DNA of 10,564 bases from Palsa-504 sp050698735 (GCA_050698735.1 JBOHCG010000245.1:1-10564); one strand, 5' to 3'. Positions 1 to 5,755 are shown, counted from the first letter of the stretch. The notes: a model not told the origin generated them from the sequence alone. Numbers and translations are program-made.

Positions 1-270
1 ACCTCTTGCATGCCATGAATCACTCAGCCGCTCCCCCAACCAGGCCATATGGTTCCTGACCAGGCCAGACGCGAGCTCGCGCTGGCTGCGAAGAGCTCCC
101 GCCAGCGCTCCCCAGCGTCAGTTTGCCCCTCGATCTGCCCCTCGAAAATTGATCTCCGATGGTCAGCTCGCAGCCCGGCCGGGACGCCGCCAGCCCCGGT
201 CCGGGTCGATGTGGCCGAGCTGCGAAGTAGTCAGGCTGTCGGCTATGGACCGGACCAGAGCTGCGCTGCC
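1..270. other. No supported gene (left edge)
   Basis: This GC-rich stretch lies downstream of the minus-strand toxin gene. Open frames exist on both strands, as expected at this base composition, but none has a recognisable domain, a good ribosome binding site or a convincing neighbour. A short inverted pair AACCA/TGGTT at about 39-55 is too weak to call. It may be intergenic or decayed DNA. Confidence 0.4.
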
Positions 271-570
271 TCAGGAGTCGTAGATACTGTGGTTGCCAAC
301 CCGCAGCCACACCACGACCGTCTCGCCTGCGACCTCAGCCAGCCGGAATAGCGCCCGACCATCCGGCCCAGCGAAGCTCCATGTCATCGAGTAGTCCGCG
401 CCGATCCGGTGAATGCGCAGCCCCCTTGGCCAGGGCACGGCTCCCTTGTGCGCTCCTGCGTCCAGCGCCGGGCGCAGGAACTCATGCACAGCCTGCACGA
501 ATAGCTTGCGGTGCTCGTCAGGCAGGCGGCGAAGGTCGATCAGGAAACCAGGCGTGCGAGCGTACTTCAC
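271..570 (-). CDS. RelE/ParE-family toxin of a type II toxin-antitoxin pair
   Basis: This is a 99-residue protein, the usual size for ParE/RelE-fold toxins, starting at a GTG codon. The N-terminal half is helical (FLIDLRRLPDEHRKLFVQAVHEFLR). It is followed by the alternating strand pattern of the fold: WPRGLRIHRIG, YSMTWSFAGPDGRALF and VVVWLRVGNHSIY, where the closing G-(N)-H-xIY is typical. Such toxins act on mRNA at the ribosome (RelE-like) or on DNA gyrase (ParE-like); the sequence does not decide which. The GTG start overlaps the antitoxin stop as GTGA, so translation is probably coupled. No frameshift or truncation is visible, so the toxin may be active and must be held by the upstream antitoxin. 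Confidence 0.72.
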   Translation of the reverse strand: MKYARTPGFLIDLRRLPDEHRKLFVQAVHEFLRPALDAGAHKGAVPWPRGLRIHRIGADYSMTWSFAGPDGRALFRLAEVAGETVVVWLRVGNHSIYDS

Positions 571-821
571 TCGCCTGCGCCGAGATCGGCCATCAGCGCT
601 TCCATCGAGTCGTACACCTTGTCGTCAGGGACCTCGTCACCCGGCCGGGATGGGTGCCTGCGCTGGTGAGCGGCCCAGTACAACTCAGCCTCCCCCTGCT
701 CCAGCGCCTTGAGCGCGCGATACTCCTCCAGAGGAACCACGACCGCCTCGACCTGGCCGGCCCTGAGGATCACCTGATGGTCGGCGATCTCGGCGTCGAA
801 AGACGACGGACTCTCACTCAT
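567..821 (-). CDS. Phd/YefM-like antitoxin, partner of the downstream toxin
   Basis: This 84-residue acidic protein begins MSESPSSFDAEIADH. The segment ILRAGQVEAVVVPLEEYRALKALEQ matches the beta-strand plus helix core of Phd/YefM antitoxins (a V-V-V-P-x-E-E-Y-x-A-L type motif). The acidic C-terminal tail, roughly residues 55-84, would be the toxin-binding part. The ATG at 821 is chosen because GGAGGG lies about 13 bases upstream on the minus strand; a longer frame extends to 965 but its extra N-terminus is low-complexity and unlike the family. By family precedent it binds its own promoter and neutralises the toxin encoded 3' of it. The GTGA overlap supports a two-gene operon. Confidence 0.7.
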   Translation of the reverse strand: MSESPSSFDAEIADHQVILRAGQVEAVVVPLEEYRALKALEQGEAELYWAAHQRRHPSRPGDEVPDDKVYDSMEALMADLGAGE

Positions 822-945
822 GCCGTCGAGCGTACCCTCCGGAGGAACGCCGCGCTTGTAGGGAGATAGCCAGGCGCCAGGCAAAGGTGCGCCACCCGAG
901 GACGTCCCGCTCGAGGCGGCGCTCGGTGCCCTGGTCCAACTCCGC

Positions 946-1047
946 GAAGGCGATCTCCGGCTCAACCCGGGGCTGGAGGAACCGGCCGGGGCCGATCGGC
1001 TCGTGCCGGGTCAGGAACATCGAGTCGAGCAGGTGGCCGTAGTCCGG
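946..1047 (-). pseudogene. Relic of a 2-keto-4-pentenoate hydratase / fumarylacetoacetate-hydrolase-fold enzyme
   Basis: One minus-strand frame reads PDYGHLLDSMFL followed shortly by FLQPRVEPEIAF. This matches, from memory, the conserved region of 2-keto-4-pentenoate hydratases and 4-oxalocrotonate decarboxylases (MhpD/BphH-like enzymes of aromatic meta-cleavage pathways), where P-D-[FY]-G is followed by Q-P-[RK]-[VI]-E-x-E-[IV]-A-F and supplies metal-binding glutamates. Only about 34 residues survive out of a usual 250-270. Upstream the expected start and G-L-T-S segment are not found in any frame. Downstream the frame continues as ELDQGTERRLERD, which is not hydratase. It is therefore a decayed fragment joined to unrelated DNA at both sides. 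Confidence 0.5.
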
Positions 1048-1224
1048 CCCTTCGCGGCCTGGATCCGCGTCTCCGCGTCCATCTGCACCTCGCTTTCCGG
1101 GGCCGGGACCTCGGCCGCCGCCTGGCCTCCGGCCAGAGGGCGGCGTCCTGTCCGGCAGACGATGATCCCCTGCCCTGCTCGGCGAGCACAACCAGCCTGT
1201 CCCGCTGCGCGGAACGACGGTGTC

Positions 1225-1267
1225 GCCGGGACCCGGATCCATATCCACTCTGGATCCGGGTCCCGGC
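1225..1267 (-). terminator. Strong 17-bp hairpin, likely transcription terminator
   Basis: GCCGGGACCCGGATCCA (1225-1241) and its exact reverse complement (1251-1267) are separated by a nine-base loop. It begins five bases past the stop codon of the minus-strand gene remnant ending at 1273. There is no T-run, as is common for actinomycete terminators. The perfect pairing amid decayed genes suggests it belonged to that remnant. Confidence 0.65.
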
Positions 1268-1272
1268 AGCGG

Positions 1273-1505
1273 TTACCGCGCGCAGGCGAAGCTGTTGGCC
1301 TGCGTCGTACTGCCGTGACGCTTGTAACGGGCGAGCAGCGGGTAGAGGCACAGGGTCTGCCAGTTCCACGACGTGTCCTTCAGCAGCCAGGTCCCGAGCC
1401 AGCTGGCCGAGACGGGGAACGCAGCGCCGGTCGTTACCCCGCTAGTCGTGGTCGTCGCGGCCAGGCCGGCCAGGCTCGCGCCGCGCTCCAGCCCGTGCCA
1501 CAGCC
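1273..1505 (-). pseudogene. 3' end of an unidentified gene, truncated by the IS6 element
   Basis: A minus-strand frame open from the IS boundary at 1505 to a TAA at 1273-1275 encodes about 77 residues: an alanine/threonine-rich stretch, then TTGAAFPVSASWLGTWLLKD, then SWNWQTLCLYPLLARYKRHG, ending NSFACAR. Its codons look coding, with G/C-rich third positions, and a strong hairpin terminator follows directly. It therefore looks like a genuine C-terminus with the 5' part lost at the insertion. I do not recognise the family firmly. The FPxSxSWxxTWLLKDxSWxW segment has a weak resemblance to tannase/feruloyl-esterase-type hydrolases, and the two cysteines would fit a secreted protein, but this is a guess. 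Confidence 0.45.
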
Positions 1506-1521
1506 GGCACTGTTGCGTTGG
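1506..1521 (+). repeat. IS6-element left terminal inverted repeat
   Basis: GGCACTGTTGCGTTGG, perfectly complementary to 2291-2306. It marks the exact left edge of the element and the break in the minus-strand gene remnant. Confidence 0.9.
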
Positions 1522-1550
1522 TCGATCGCGGATGGCTGGAGACTGGTCCC

Positions 1551-2245
1551 ATGAGCGCCTCTCGCTCGGCCTCGGTTTTCGCCGACTTCCGGTTCCCGCC
1601 CGATGTCATCTCAGTCGCGGTGCGCTGGTACCTGCGGTACGGCCTGTCCTACCGGGATCTTGAAGAGTTGCTGGCCGAGCGCGGTGTCACCGTGGATCAC
1701 GTCACGGTGTACCGGTGGGTGCAGCGGTTCACCCCGGAGTTCATCGAGGCCGCCCGGCCGTGCCGTCACGCGCCCGGGGACCGCTGGTTCGCCGATGAGA
1801 CCTACGTGAAAGGTCAGCGGCGCCTGGACCTATCTCTACCGGGCGGTTGATCAGCATGGCCAGGTCATCGATGTCCTGCTGTCAGCCCGGCGCGACCTGG
1901 CAGCCGCCCGCCGCTTCTTCACCCGCGCTGCGCGCCGACACGCTCCCGGCCGAGGTCACGACCGATCACGCACCTGCTTACCCGCGGGTCCTTGACGACC
2001 TGGTCCCCTCAGCGCTGCACCTCGTCGAGCGATACGCGAACAACCCGGTCGAGGCCGATCACGGCCGGCTGAAGGCCCGGCTCCGGCCGATGCGCGGACT
2101 GAAACGCCACCGCTCCGCACAGATCCTCGCCGCCGGGCACGCCTTCCTCCAGAACCTCCGCCGCGGCCACTACGAACCCGCCACCGGTACACTCGCCCGG
2201 CACCGGCTCCGCATCGCGTTCGACGACCTCGCACTCACCATCTGA
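1551..2245 (+). pseudogene. IS6-family DDE transposase with two frameshifts
   Basis: Read across three frames this gives a near-complete IS6 transposase of about 230 residues. The N-terminal part (frame of ATG 1551) has FRFPPDVISVAVRWYLRYGLSYRDLEELL, the helix-turn-helix VDHVTVYRWVQRF and the first catalytic Asp in WFADETYVK. After one extra base at about 1809-1813 the frame becomes VSGAWTYLYRAVDQHGQVID and ends RRFFTR. A second break at about 1927 returns to a third frame, with the second Asp in TTDHAPAYPRV and the Glu in NPVEADHGRLKARLRPMRGLK, ending at TGA 2245. The three DDE residues lie on separate frames, so no active enzyme is expected. The element could move only with a transposase supplied from elsewhere. 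A programmed frameshift is unlikely because IS6 transposases are normally one frame and two breaks are needed. Confidence 0.88.
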
Positions 2246-2290
2246 GCCAGCGACCTATCCCGATCATGCTCCCGCACAAACAGAGATGGC

Positions 2291-2306
2291 CCAACGCAAC
2301 AGTGCC
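2291..2306 (-). repeat. IS6-element right terminal inverted repeat
   Basis: The reverse complement reads GGCACTGTTGCGTTGG, identical to the left end. G+C content falls sharply just beyond it. Confidence 0.9.
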
Positions 2307-2310
2307 AGAA

Positions 2311-2399
2311 GAGAAGCGCTCACCTTCCTCACCGTTCAGACCGGTTTGAAGGTATAGTTCCATACAGTTACCTCAACTTATCAGCTCAAATAGGGTAAA
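2311..2399 (+). promoter_or_regulatory. Probable promoter/operator region of the LexA-like repressor
   Basis: This AT-richer upstream region of the repressor holds TATAGT at 2353-2358, a good -10 candidate, without a clear -35. Overlapping it is a small dyad, GTAT-N6-ATAC (2352-2365), placed where a repressor would block transcription. GGTTTGAA (2343-2350) resembles GGTTCGAA on the minus strand upstream of the neighbouring membrane gene (3507-3514). The ribosome site before ATG 2400 is weak (AGGG, four bases away). No canonical actinobacterial SOS box (CGAAC-N4-GTTCG) is present. Confidence 0.3.
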
Positions 2400-3134
2400 A
2401 TGTCCAACCATGACGAATCATCTTATAGCGATATAGAGCAGGCGAGCACACAACAGCTACTGTTGACAAAGATTCTAGAGGCTAGCCCTGACGGACAGCG
2501 GCCTCCTACCAACCGCGAATTGACAATTAATATCGGCATGTCGGCCGTTTCGAACATTAATCGTGCTCTGGATGAGTTGGAGAGAAAAGGGTACATCGAG
2601 CGAACTAAAATTGACGAGCGATCCCTTCCGCGAGCATTGAAGCTCACTAGACGCGCTCTAGCATGGCTGGAATCTAGAGAATTTGATACGTCCCGGTATA
2701 TCGAGGACGATACAATGTCGTACCTAGTTCAAGCTGTGCCCGTCTTAGGCGGAGTCGCGGCCGGAAACTTCATCTCCACTGATGGATACATCGCAAAAGA
2801 ACTCATCGACGATCACGTACCCCTACCTACTGATCGACTGCCTCTAGGAACGATTTTCATACTGAATGTCGAAGGCGAGTCCATGAGGGGCGACGGTATA
2901 TTTGACGGCGATCAGGTAATTGTGGCCGCCTATCAACAACCAAAGGCAACGGGCGAGATCGTTGTAGCATTACTTAATAACGATGTAACGATCAAGCGAC
3001 TCCGACGGGTCGGTGAGAGCTATCTATTGGAGCCGTCGAACCCTCGATACGAGGCGCGAGAAGTTTCTCAGGATGAGGACAGCTTTCTCGTTCTTGGTAA
3101 AGTAGTCGGGCTGATAAGATGGCAGGTTATATAG
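2400..3134 (+). CDS. LexA-like self-cleaving transcriptional repressor (S24 peptidase family)
   Basis: This 244-residue protein has the two-domain LexA plan. Residues about 18-82 form a winged helix similar to the LexA DNA-binding domain (ILEASPDGQRPPTNRELT, then NINRALDELERKGYIER). Residues about 110-244 form the S24 latent-protease domain: predicted cleavage site Ala121-Gly122 in GGVAAGNF, nucleophile Ser161 in VEGESMRGDGIFDGD, and catalytic Lys199 in VTIKRLRR. Spacings of 40 and 38 residues are close to LexA (35 and 37). By family knowledge RecA filaments on single-stranded DNA trigger autocleavage and derepression. The gene is only about 45-50% G+C with A/T-ending codons, unlike the flanks, so it is probably acquired and more likely an element- or prophage-type repressor than the chromosomal LexA. 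Its targets are unknown. Confidence 0.85.
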   Translation: MSNHDESSYSDIEQASTQQLLLTKILEASPDGQRPPTNRELTINIGMSAVSNINRALDELERKGYIERTKIDERSLPRALKLTRRALAWLESREFDTSRYIEDDTMSYLVQAVPVLGGVAAGNFISTDGYIAKELIDDHVPLPTDRLPLGTIFILNVEGESMRGDGIFDGDQVIVAAYQQPKATGEIVVALLNNDVTIKRLRRVGESYLLEPSNPRYEAREVSQDEDSFLVLGKVVGLIRWQVI

Positions 3135-3184
3135 CACACGCTAGTGTACAAAGCGTTGTCTCGGCCGGCTAAAATGCGATCTTT

Positions 3185-3448
3185 TCAAGACCGTGGTGAC
3201 CTGCGATTCTTCAGCTTTCTCTCCTGTTGACGCGGAGTACTGCTACTCGTGATTCTAAGGAATGGCATCCTAATATCTGTCTCCCGCGACCCTTGATCCG
3301 ACTTTATGACGCTTATAAGAACGAAAGCGGCGGTATAGGTAATTGCCATCAGGACGAGCACGCCAACGAGCAATCCTAGGCCGTGACTCATGGCAGCGAG
3401 GAAGAAGGATCTTGCAAAGGTCGTCAAGTAGCTGTCCTGCTCTAGCAT
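3185..3448 (-). CDS. Small single-pass membrane protein, unknown function
   Basis: This is an 87-residue protein with one clear hydrophobic segment, about residues 23-48 (GLGLLVGVLVLMAITYTAA then FVLISVI). It is preceded by a short N-terminal part and followed by a charged, Arg/Lys-rich tail (RQQERKLKNRRSPRS), which by the positive-inside rule would be cytoplasmic. The ATG at 3448 has GAAGGG six bases upstream on the minus strand, supporting this start. It shares the lower G+C of the convergent LexA-like gene, whose stop is 50 bases away, so the two probably arrived together. I do not recognise a family. A membrane-active effector under the repressor's control is possible but is inference. 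Confidence 0.5.
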   Translation of the reverse strand: MLEQDSYLTTFARSFFLAAMSHGLGLLVGVLVLMAITYTAAFVLISVIKSDQGSRETDIRMPFLRITSSSTPRQQERKLKNRRSPRS

Positions 3449-3505
3449 TGTAGCCCTTCCGGTAAATTCATCGTCTTATTCTGTCCGATGGCATCTAGAA
3501 TCTTT

Positions 3506-3539
3506 GTTCGAACCCATCATGGACATCGAGCCGATGATG
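3506..3539 (-). promoter_or_regulatory. Candidate operator upstream of the membrane-protein gene
   Basis: GTTCGAAC (3506-3513) is a perfect palindrome about 58 bases upstream of the membrane gene start. It abuts CATCAT-N13-ATGATG. Similarity of GGTTCGAA here to GGTTTGAA before the LexA-like gene suggests, weakly, a shared binding site. It lacks the four-base spacer of the usual actinobacterial SOS box. Confidence 0.25.
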
Positions 3540-3555
3540 CCGCAAGCAGAGCCCA

Positions 3556-3603
3556 GTTCTGGCAGACCGTTGTTCTGGCAGAACATTGTTCTGGCTCAGG
3601 TAT
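3556..3603 (+). repeat. Three tandem 16-base direct repeats
   Basis: GTTCTGGCAGACCGTT (3556-3571) and GTTCTGGCAGAACATT (3572-3587) differ at two positions. The third copy, GTTCTGGCTCAGGTAT (3588-3603), keeps only the first half. Spacing is exact, with no gaps. It could be a protein-binding array (iteron-like) or a replication-slippage product. Confidence 0.65.
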
Positions 3604-3649
3604 GACAGGAGCGAGTCTTGAAATCCGGCGAGTGTCGTCGTGGTCACTA

Positions 3650-4864
3650 GGGCGTGCCCCGTAGATCTTGCTGGTCTGTTTCCGCTTGGATTGCCGGGTG
3701 GATCATGATCGGCTGAAGCGGCATGACCTCAGTGATGCGGAGTGGGCAAGGCTGGAACCCCTGCTGCCCGCTCATCCGCGGCAGGGGCACCGGTGGAATG
3801 ATCACCGGCTGCGCGGGCTGCTGGCCCGTGACGACGATTACGCGGCGGCGGGCAAGCCGGCCTGTGATTACGACGACGCAGCAGCCCGGGAGGCGCTGGT
3901 GGATGCGCTGGCCCGCGACGCCCGGGCGCTGCTGGCTGCCCTGGACGGCCAGGAGCCGGGCCCGGCGCTGGCGGAGGCGGCGGCGCTGCTGGCCAGCGTG
4001 ACCGGCCAGGACCTGGAAGAGGACGCCGGCGGGGTGTTCCGGATCGCCCGGCGGACCGCCGCGGACCGGGTGATCTCGACCGTGGACCCGCAGGCCCGGC
4101 ACGGGCACAAGACCTCCGCCCGCGGGTTCGACGGGTACAAGGGCCACATCGCCATCGACCCGGACTCGGAGATCATCACCGCTACCGCTGTCACGCCGGG
4201 AAACAGCGGGGACGCCGAGATGGCTGAGGGCCTGCTCGCTGACCTGCTGCCCGGCGGCCAGGACAGCGTCGCGACCGGGGACGCAGGCGAGGCCCGGACG
4301 GCGGTCTACGGCGATGCCGCCTACGGCTCCGGCGAGCTCATCGAGCGGCTGGGCGGCGCCGGCGTCTATAACGGCATCAAGTGCCAGCCGCCAGCCGCGG
4401 TGAAAGGCCACTTCCCCAAGGACCGCTTCGCCATCGACCTGGGCAGCAAGACCGTGACCTGCCCGGCCGGTGTCACCATGGCCATCCGGCCCGGCGCCGG
4501 GCGGCACGCGGGGGCCGCCCGGTTCGGCGCGGCCTGCCGGGCCTGCCCGCTGGCCGGCCAGTGCACCACCGCCAGGGACGGCCGCACGATCACCATCGGC
4601 CCGCACGAGGCCCGCCTGGCCGCCGCCCGCCTCAGCCAGCACGCCCCGGCCTGGCGGGCTGACTACCGGGCCACCCGGCCGAAGGTCGAGCGGAAGATCG
4701 GCCACCTCATGCGCCGCCGCCACGGCGGCCGCCGCGCCCGTGTCCGCGGCCAGGTCAAGGTCGCCGCCGACTTCGCCCTCCTCGCCGCCGCCGTCAATCT
4801 CGCCCGGCTCGCCGTCCTCGGGGCCGCCTGCCAGAACGGCACCTGGACAGCCGCCACCAGCTGA
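3650..4864 (+). mobile_element. Chimeric insertion-sequence remnant: IS5-type left end fused to IS1182-type body
   Basis: The sequence beginning GGGCGTGCCCCGTAGATC at 3650, preceded by CTAG, looks like the left end of an IS5-family element, and G+C content jumps here. Within about 180 bases the coding frame passes from an IS5-type N-terminus to an IS1182-type C-terminus. No right terminal repeat matching the left end was found, so the right limit is set at the transposase stop and is uncertain. Confidence 0.5.
3698..4864 (+). pseudogene. Hybrid transposase: IS5-type N-terminus joined in frame to IS1182-type C-terminal domain
   Basis: The open frame encodes 388 residues from GTG 3698 (a TTG at 3668 is also possible; neither has a clear ribosome site). 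Residues about 1-39 (LKRHDLSDAEWARLEPLLP, then GHRWNDHR) are the N-terminal domain typical of IS5-family transposases. From about residue 44, RDDDYAAAGKPACDYDD and onward, the protein follows IS1182-family transposases: RVISTVDP, ARHGHKTSARGFDGYKGHIAID, VYGDAAYG with a likely catalytic Asp at 206, a cysteine cluster CRACPLAGQC, and RPKVERKIGHLMRRRHGGRR with a likely catalytic Glu at 331. The IS1182 N-terminal third, which carries the first catalytic Asp, is missing. Activity is therefore unlikely, although the fusion is in frame with no stop. It probably arose by insertion or deletion between two elements. Confidence 0.75.
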
Positions 4865-4925
4865 GAACCCGAACGGCCGCCCACAGAGCCCCACCAGCCC
4901 CGGTCACAGCCTCCCAGCGGTCAGC

Positions 4926-4946
4926 CCGGGCCTGCACCGGGCCCGG
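4926..4946. terminator. GC-rich hairpin downstream of the hybrid transposase
   Basis: CCGGGCC (4926-4932) and GGCCCGG (4940-4946) form a 7-bp stem with a seven-base loop, about 60 bases past the transposase stop. No T-run follows, and such hairpins arise often at this G+C content, so the terminator role is tentative. Confidence 0.25.
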
Positions 4947-5118
4947 CACAGTGCCCGCAGCCAGCGATCCGCAGCGCCCCCGGGGAGATACGACGCCGCG
5001 CAGCACGCGAGGCCAGCGCAGAACACCGCCGATTAACACCAGCCACCCAGTGAGGCTTTGCCTCTGACCGCCGAGGCCTGGGCTGGCCTGGGCGGGCTGG
5101 TCCGGTCAGGCTGGCGGT

Positions 5119-5625
5119 ATGGCTGCAACGTTGACGGTGAATGACCTGCTGGATGGGCATGTGGCGCTGGATGTCGAGTGCCTGGACCGGGTCTATCTCA
5201 ACGGCTACGTGCCGAGCCTGCAGGTCGGTGGTCAGGTGGCGTCGTTCATGACCCAGCACCTGGGCTGCCCGATCCCGTCACCGGCGATCATGGAGAAGAT
5301 CGGCACGGCGTTCCGGCAGGCGGTGAGCGCGTTCGCCGCGGCTAACAGGATCCCGGTGGTCCGGTTCGGCAAGAACGACCGGAAGATCGAGGTGATGCGC
5401 CGGCACGTGGCCGCGCAGGCTGCGACCGGGCGGTCGGGGGTCGCGGCGATCGGGATGGCGCAGGAGTTCCAGAACGTGTTCGCCGCGACGGCCCGGCGGG
5501 GCCGTAACGGCGTGCCGTTCTTCTCGTTCACCAAGGCCGACCGGCGGGTGACCTGCTTTTACTTCTATCTGTGGGACGACGGCTTCGGGCCGTATGCCGA
5601 CCGCCGGGTTATGCCGCGCCTGTGA
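5119..5625 (+). pseudogene. 5' part of a conserved actinobacterial gene of unknown function, interrupted by the RIT element
   Basis: The frame from ATG 5119 gives 155 residues of genuine gene, then runs 13 residues into the inserted element (FGPYADRRVMPRL) to a TGA. Recognisable stretches are LDVECLDRVYLNGYVPSLQVGGQ, PVVRFGKNDRKIEVMRRH, AAIGMAQEFQNVF and FSFTKADRRVTCFYFYLWDD. From memory this matches a family of uncharacterised actinobacterial proteins several hundred residues long; I know no function. In that family the text continues FGP-x-FIKVCAYFPYP, and exactly this appears at 9030, beyond the recombinases. No signal peptide or membrane segment is seen. The gene is disrupted and later truncated, so it is presumably non-functional. 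Confidence 0.75.
5584..5620 (+). repeat. RIT left terminal inverted repeat (37 bp)
   Basis: It begins TTCGGGCCGTATGCCGACC and ends TTATGCCGCGCC. It is the reverse complement of 8977-9013 at 36 of 37 positions, the mismatch being the sixth base (G here, C at the right). The first bases merge with the host gene sequence, so the true edge is ambiguous by a few bases. Confidence 0.88.
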
Positions 5626-5643
5626 GGGTGCTGCTCCTGGAGG

Positions 5644-5684
5644 GCCAGTTTTACCTGGCATTGTCGGCATACTTTTAAGTATGC
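5644..5684. promoter_or_regulatory. Left subterminal palindromes, possible recombinase binding or promoter region
   Basis: GCATACTTTTAAGTATGC (5667-5684) is an 8-bp perfect palindrome around TT. It overlaps GTCGGCATAC (5663-5672), which is the reverse complement of GTATGCCGAC inside the terminal repeat. Just upstream GCCAG/CTGGC (5644-5648, 5655-5659) can pair. Placement between the left end and RitA suggests a secondary recombinase site or autoregulated promoter. Confidence 0.45.
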
Positions 5685-5715
5685 TACGGATAGTGACTGA
5701 TTGATTTCTCGTAGT

Positions 5716-5755
5716 CATTATTGCCTCGTCGGTCGTGATAGAGGAGGCAATCATG
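5716..5755 (+). promoter_or_regulatory. Hairpin burying the RitA ribosome binding site and start codon
   Basis: ATTGCCTC (5720-5727) pairs perfectly with GAGGCAAT (5744-5751). After one mismatch, CAT (5716-5718) pairs with the ATG start (5753-5755), and the loop is 16 bases. The Shine-Dalgarno sequence GAGGAGG (5741-5747) is partly inside the stem. In RNA this would hide the start of the first recombinase gene, most plausibly limiting translation from read-through transcripts of the interrupted host gene. Confidence 0.55.

Larger units (their letters stand above)
1506..2306 (+). mobile_element. IS6-family insertion sequence, about 801 bp, transposase broken
   Basis: The ends are a perfect 16-bp inverted repeat, GGCACTGTTGCGTTGG at 1506-1521 and its reverse complement at 2291-2306, with partial matching further inward. 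GGCACTGTTGC is the characteristic terminal sequence of IS6/IS26-type elements, and length and transposase agree. The eight bases outside each end (CCACAGCC left, AGAAGAGA right) do not match. No target duplication therefore survives, which fits cointegrate or adjacent-deletion events known for this family. It truncates the gene to its left and borders the AT-richer island to its right. Confidence 0.9.
3449..3650. other. AT-richer non-coding region between membrane gene and IS5-type end
   Basis: No gene is seen. The region carries the upstream side of the minus-strand membrane gene, a perfect 8-bp palindrome GTTCGAAC (3506-3513), an inverted pair CATCAT/ATGATG (3515-3520 and 3534-3539) and three 16-base direct repeats (3556-3603). 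G+C rises abruptly after 3650. Confidence 0.5.

Noticed and set aside
814..1369. Two long minus-strand frames that might be a full gene upstream of the antitoxin
   Set aside because: Only the PDYG to EIAF part resembles a known protein; the rest has no family match and crosses the hairpin and decayed DNA.
1809..1815. Programmed frameshifting at GTGAAAGG in the IS6 transposase
   Set aside because: IS6 transposases are normally a single frame, and a second independent break at about 1927 also has to be explained, so decay is simpler.
2542..2560. TCGAAC-like half site within the LexA-like coding region, considered as an SOS box
   Set aside because: The second half (GTTCG) is absent at the right spacing and the site lies inside coding sequence.
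3647..4894. Long 415-residue minus-strand open frame opposite the hybrid transposase
   Set aside because: It is a Gly/Ala/Arg/Val-rich antisense shadow of a high-GC gene, without domains or a ribosome site, and the plus-strand frame has clear transposase motifs.
5052..5064. GAGGC-TTT-GCCTC hairpin upstream of the interrupted gene, considered as an IS1182 end or terminator
   Set aside because: A 5-bp stem is too short to support either role and no matching inverted copy was found near 3650.
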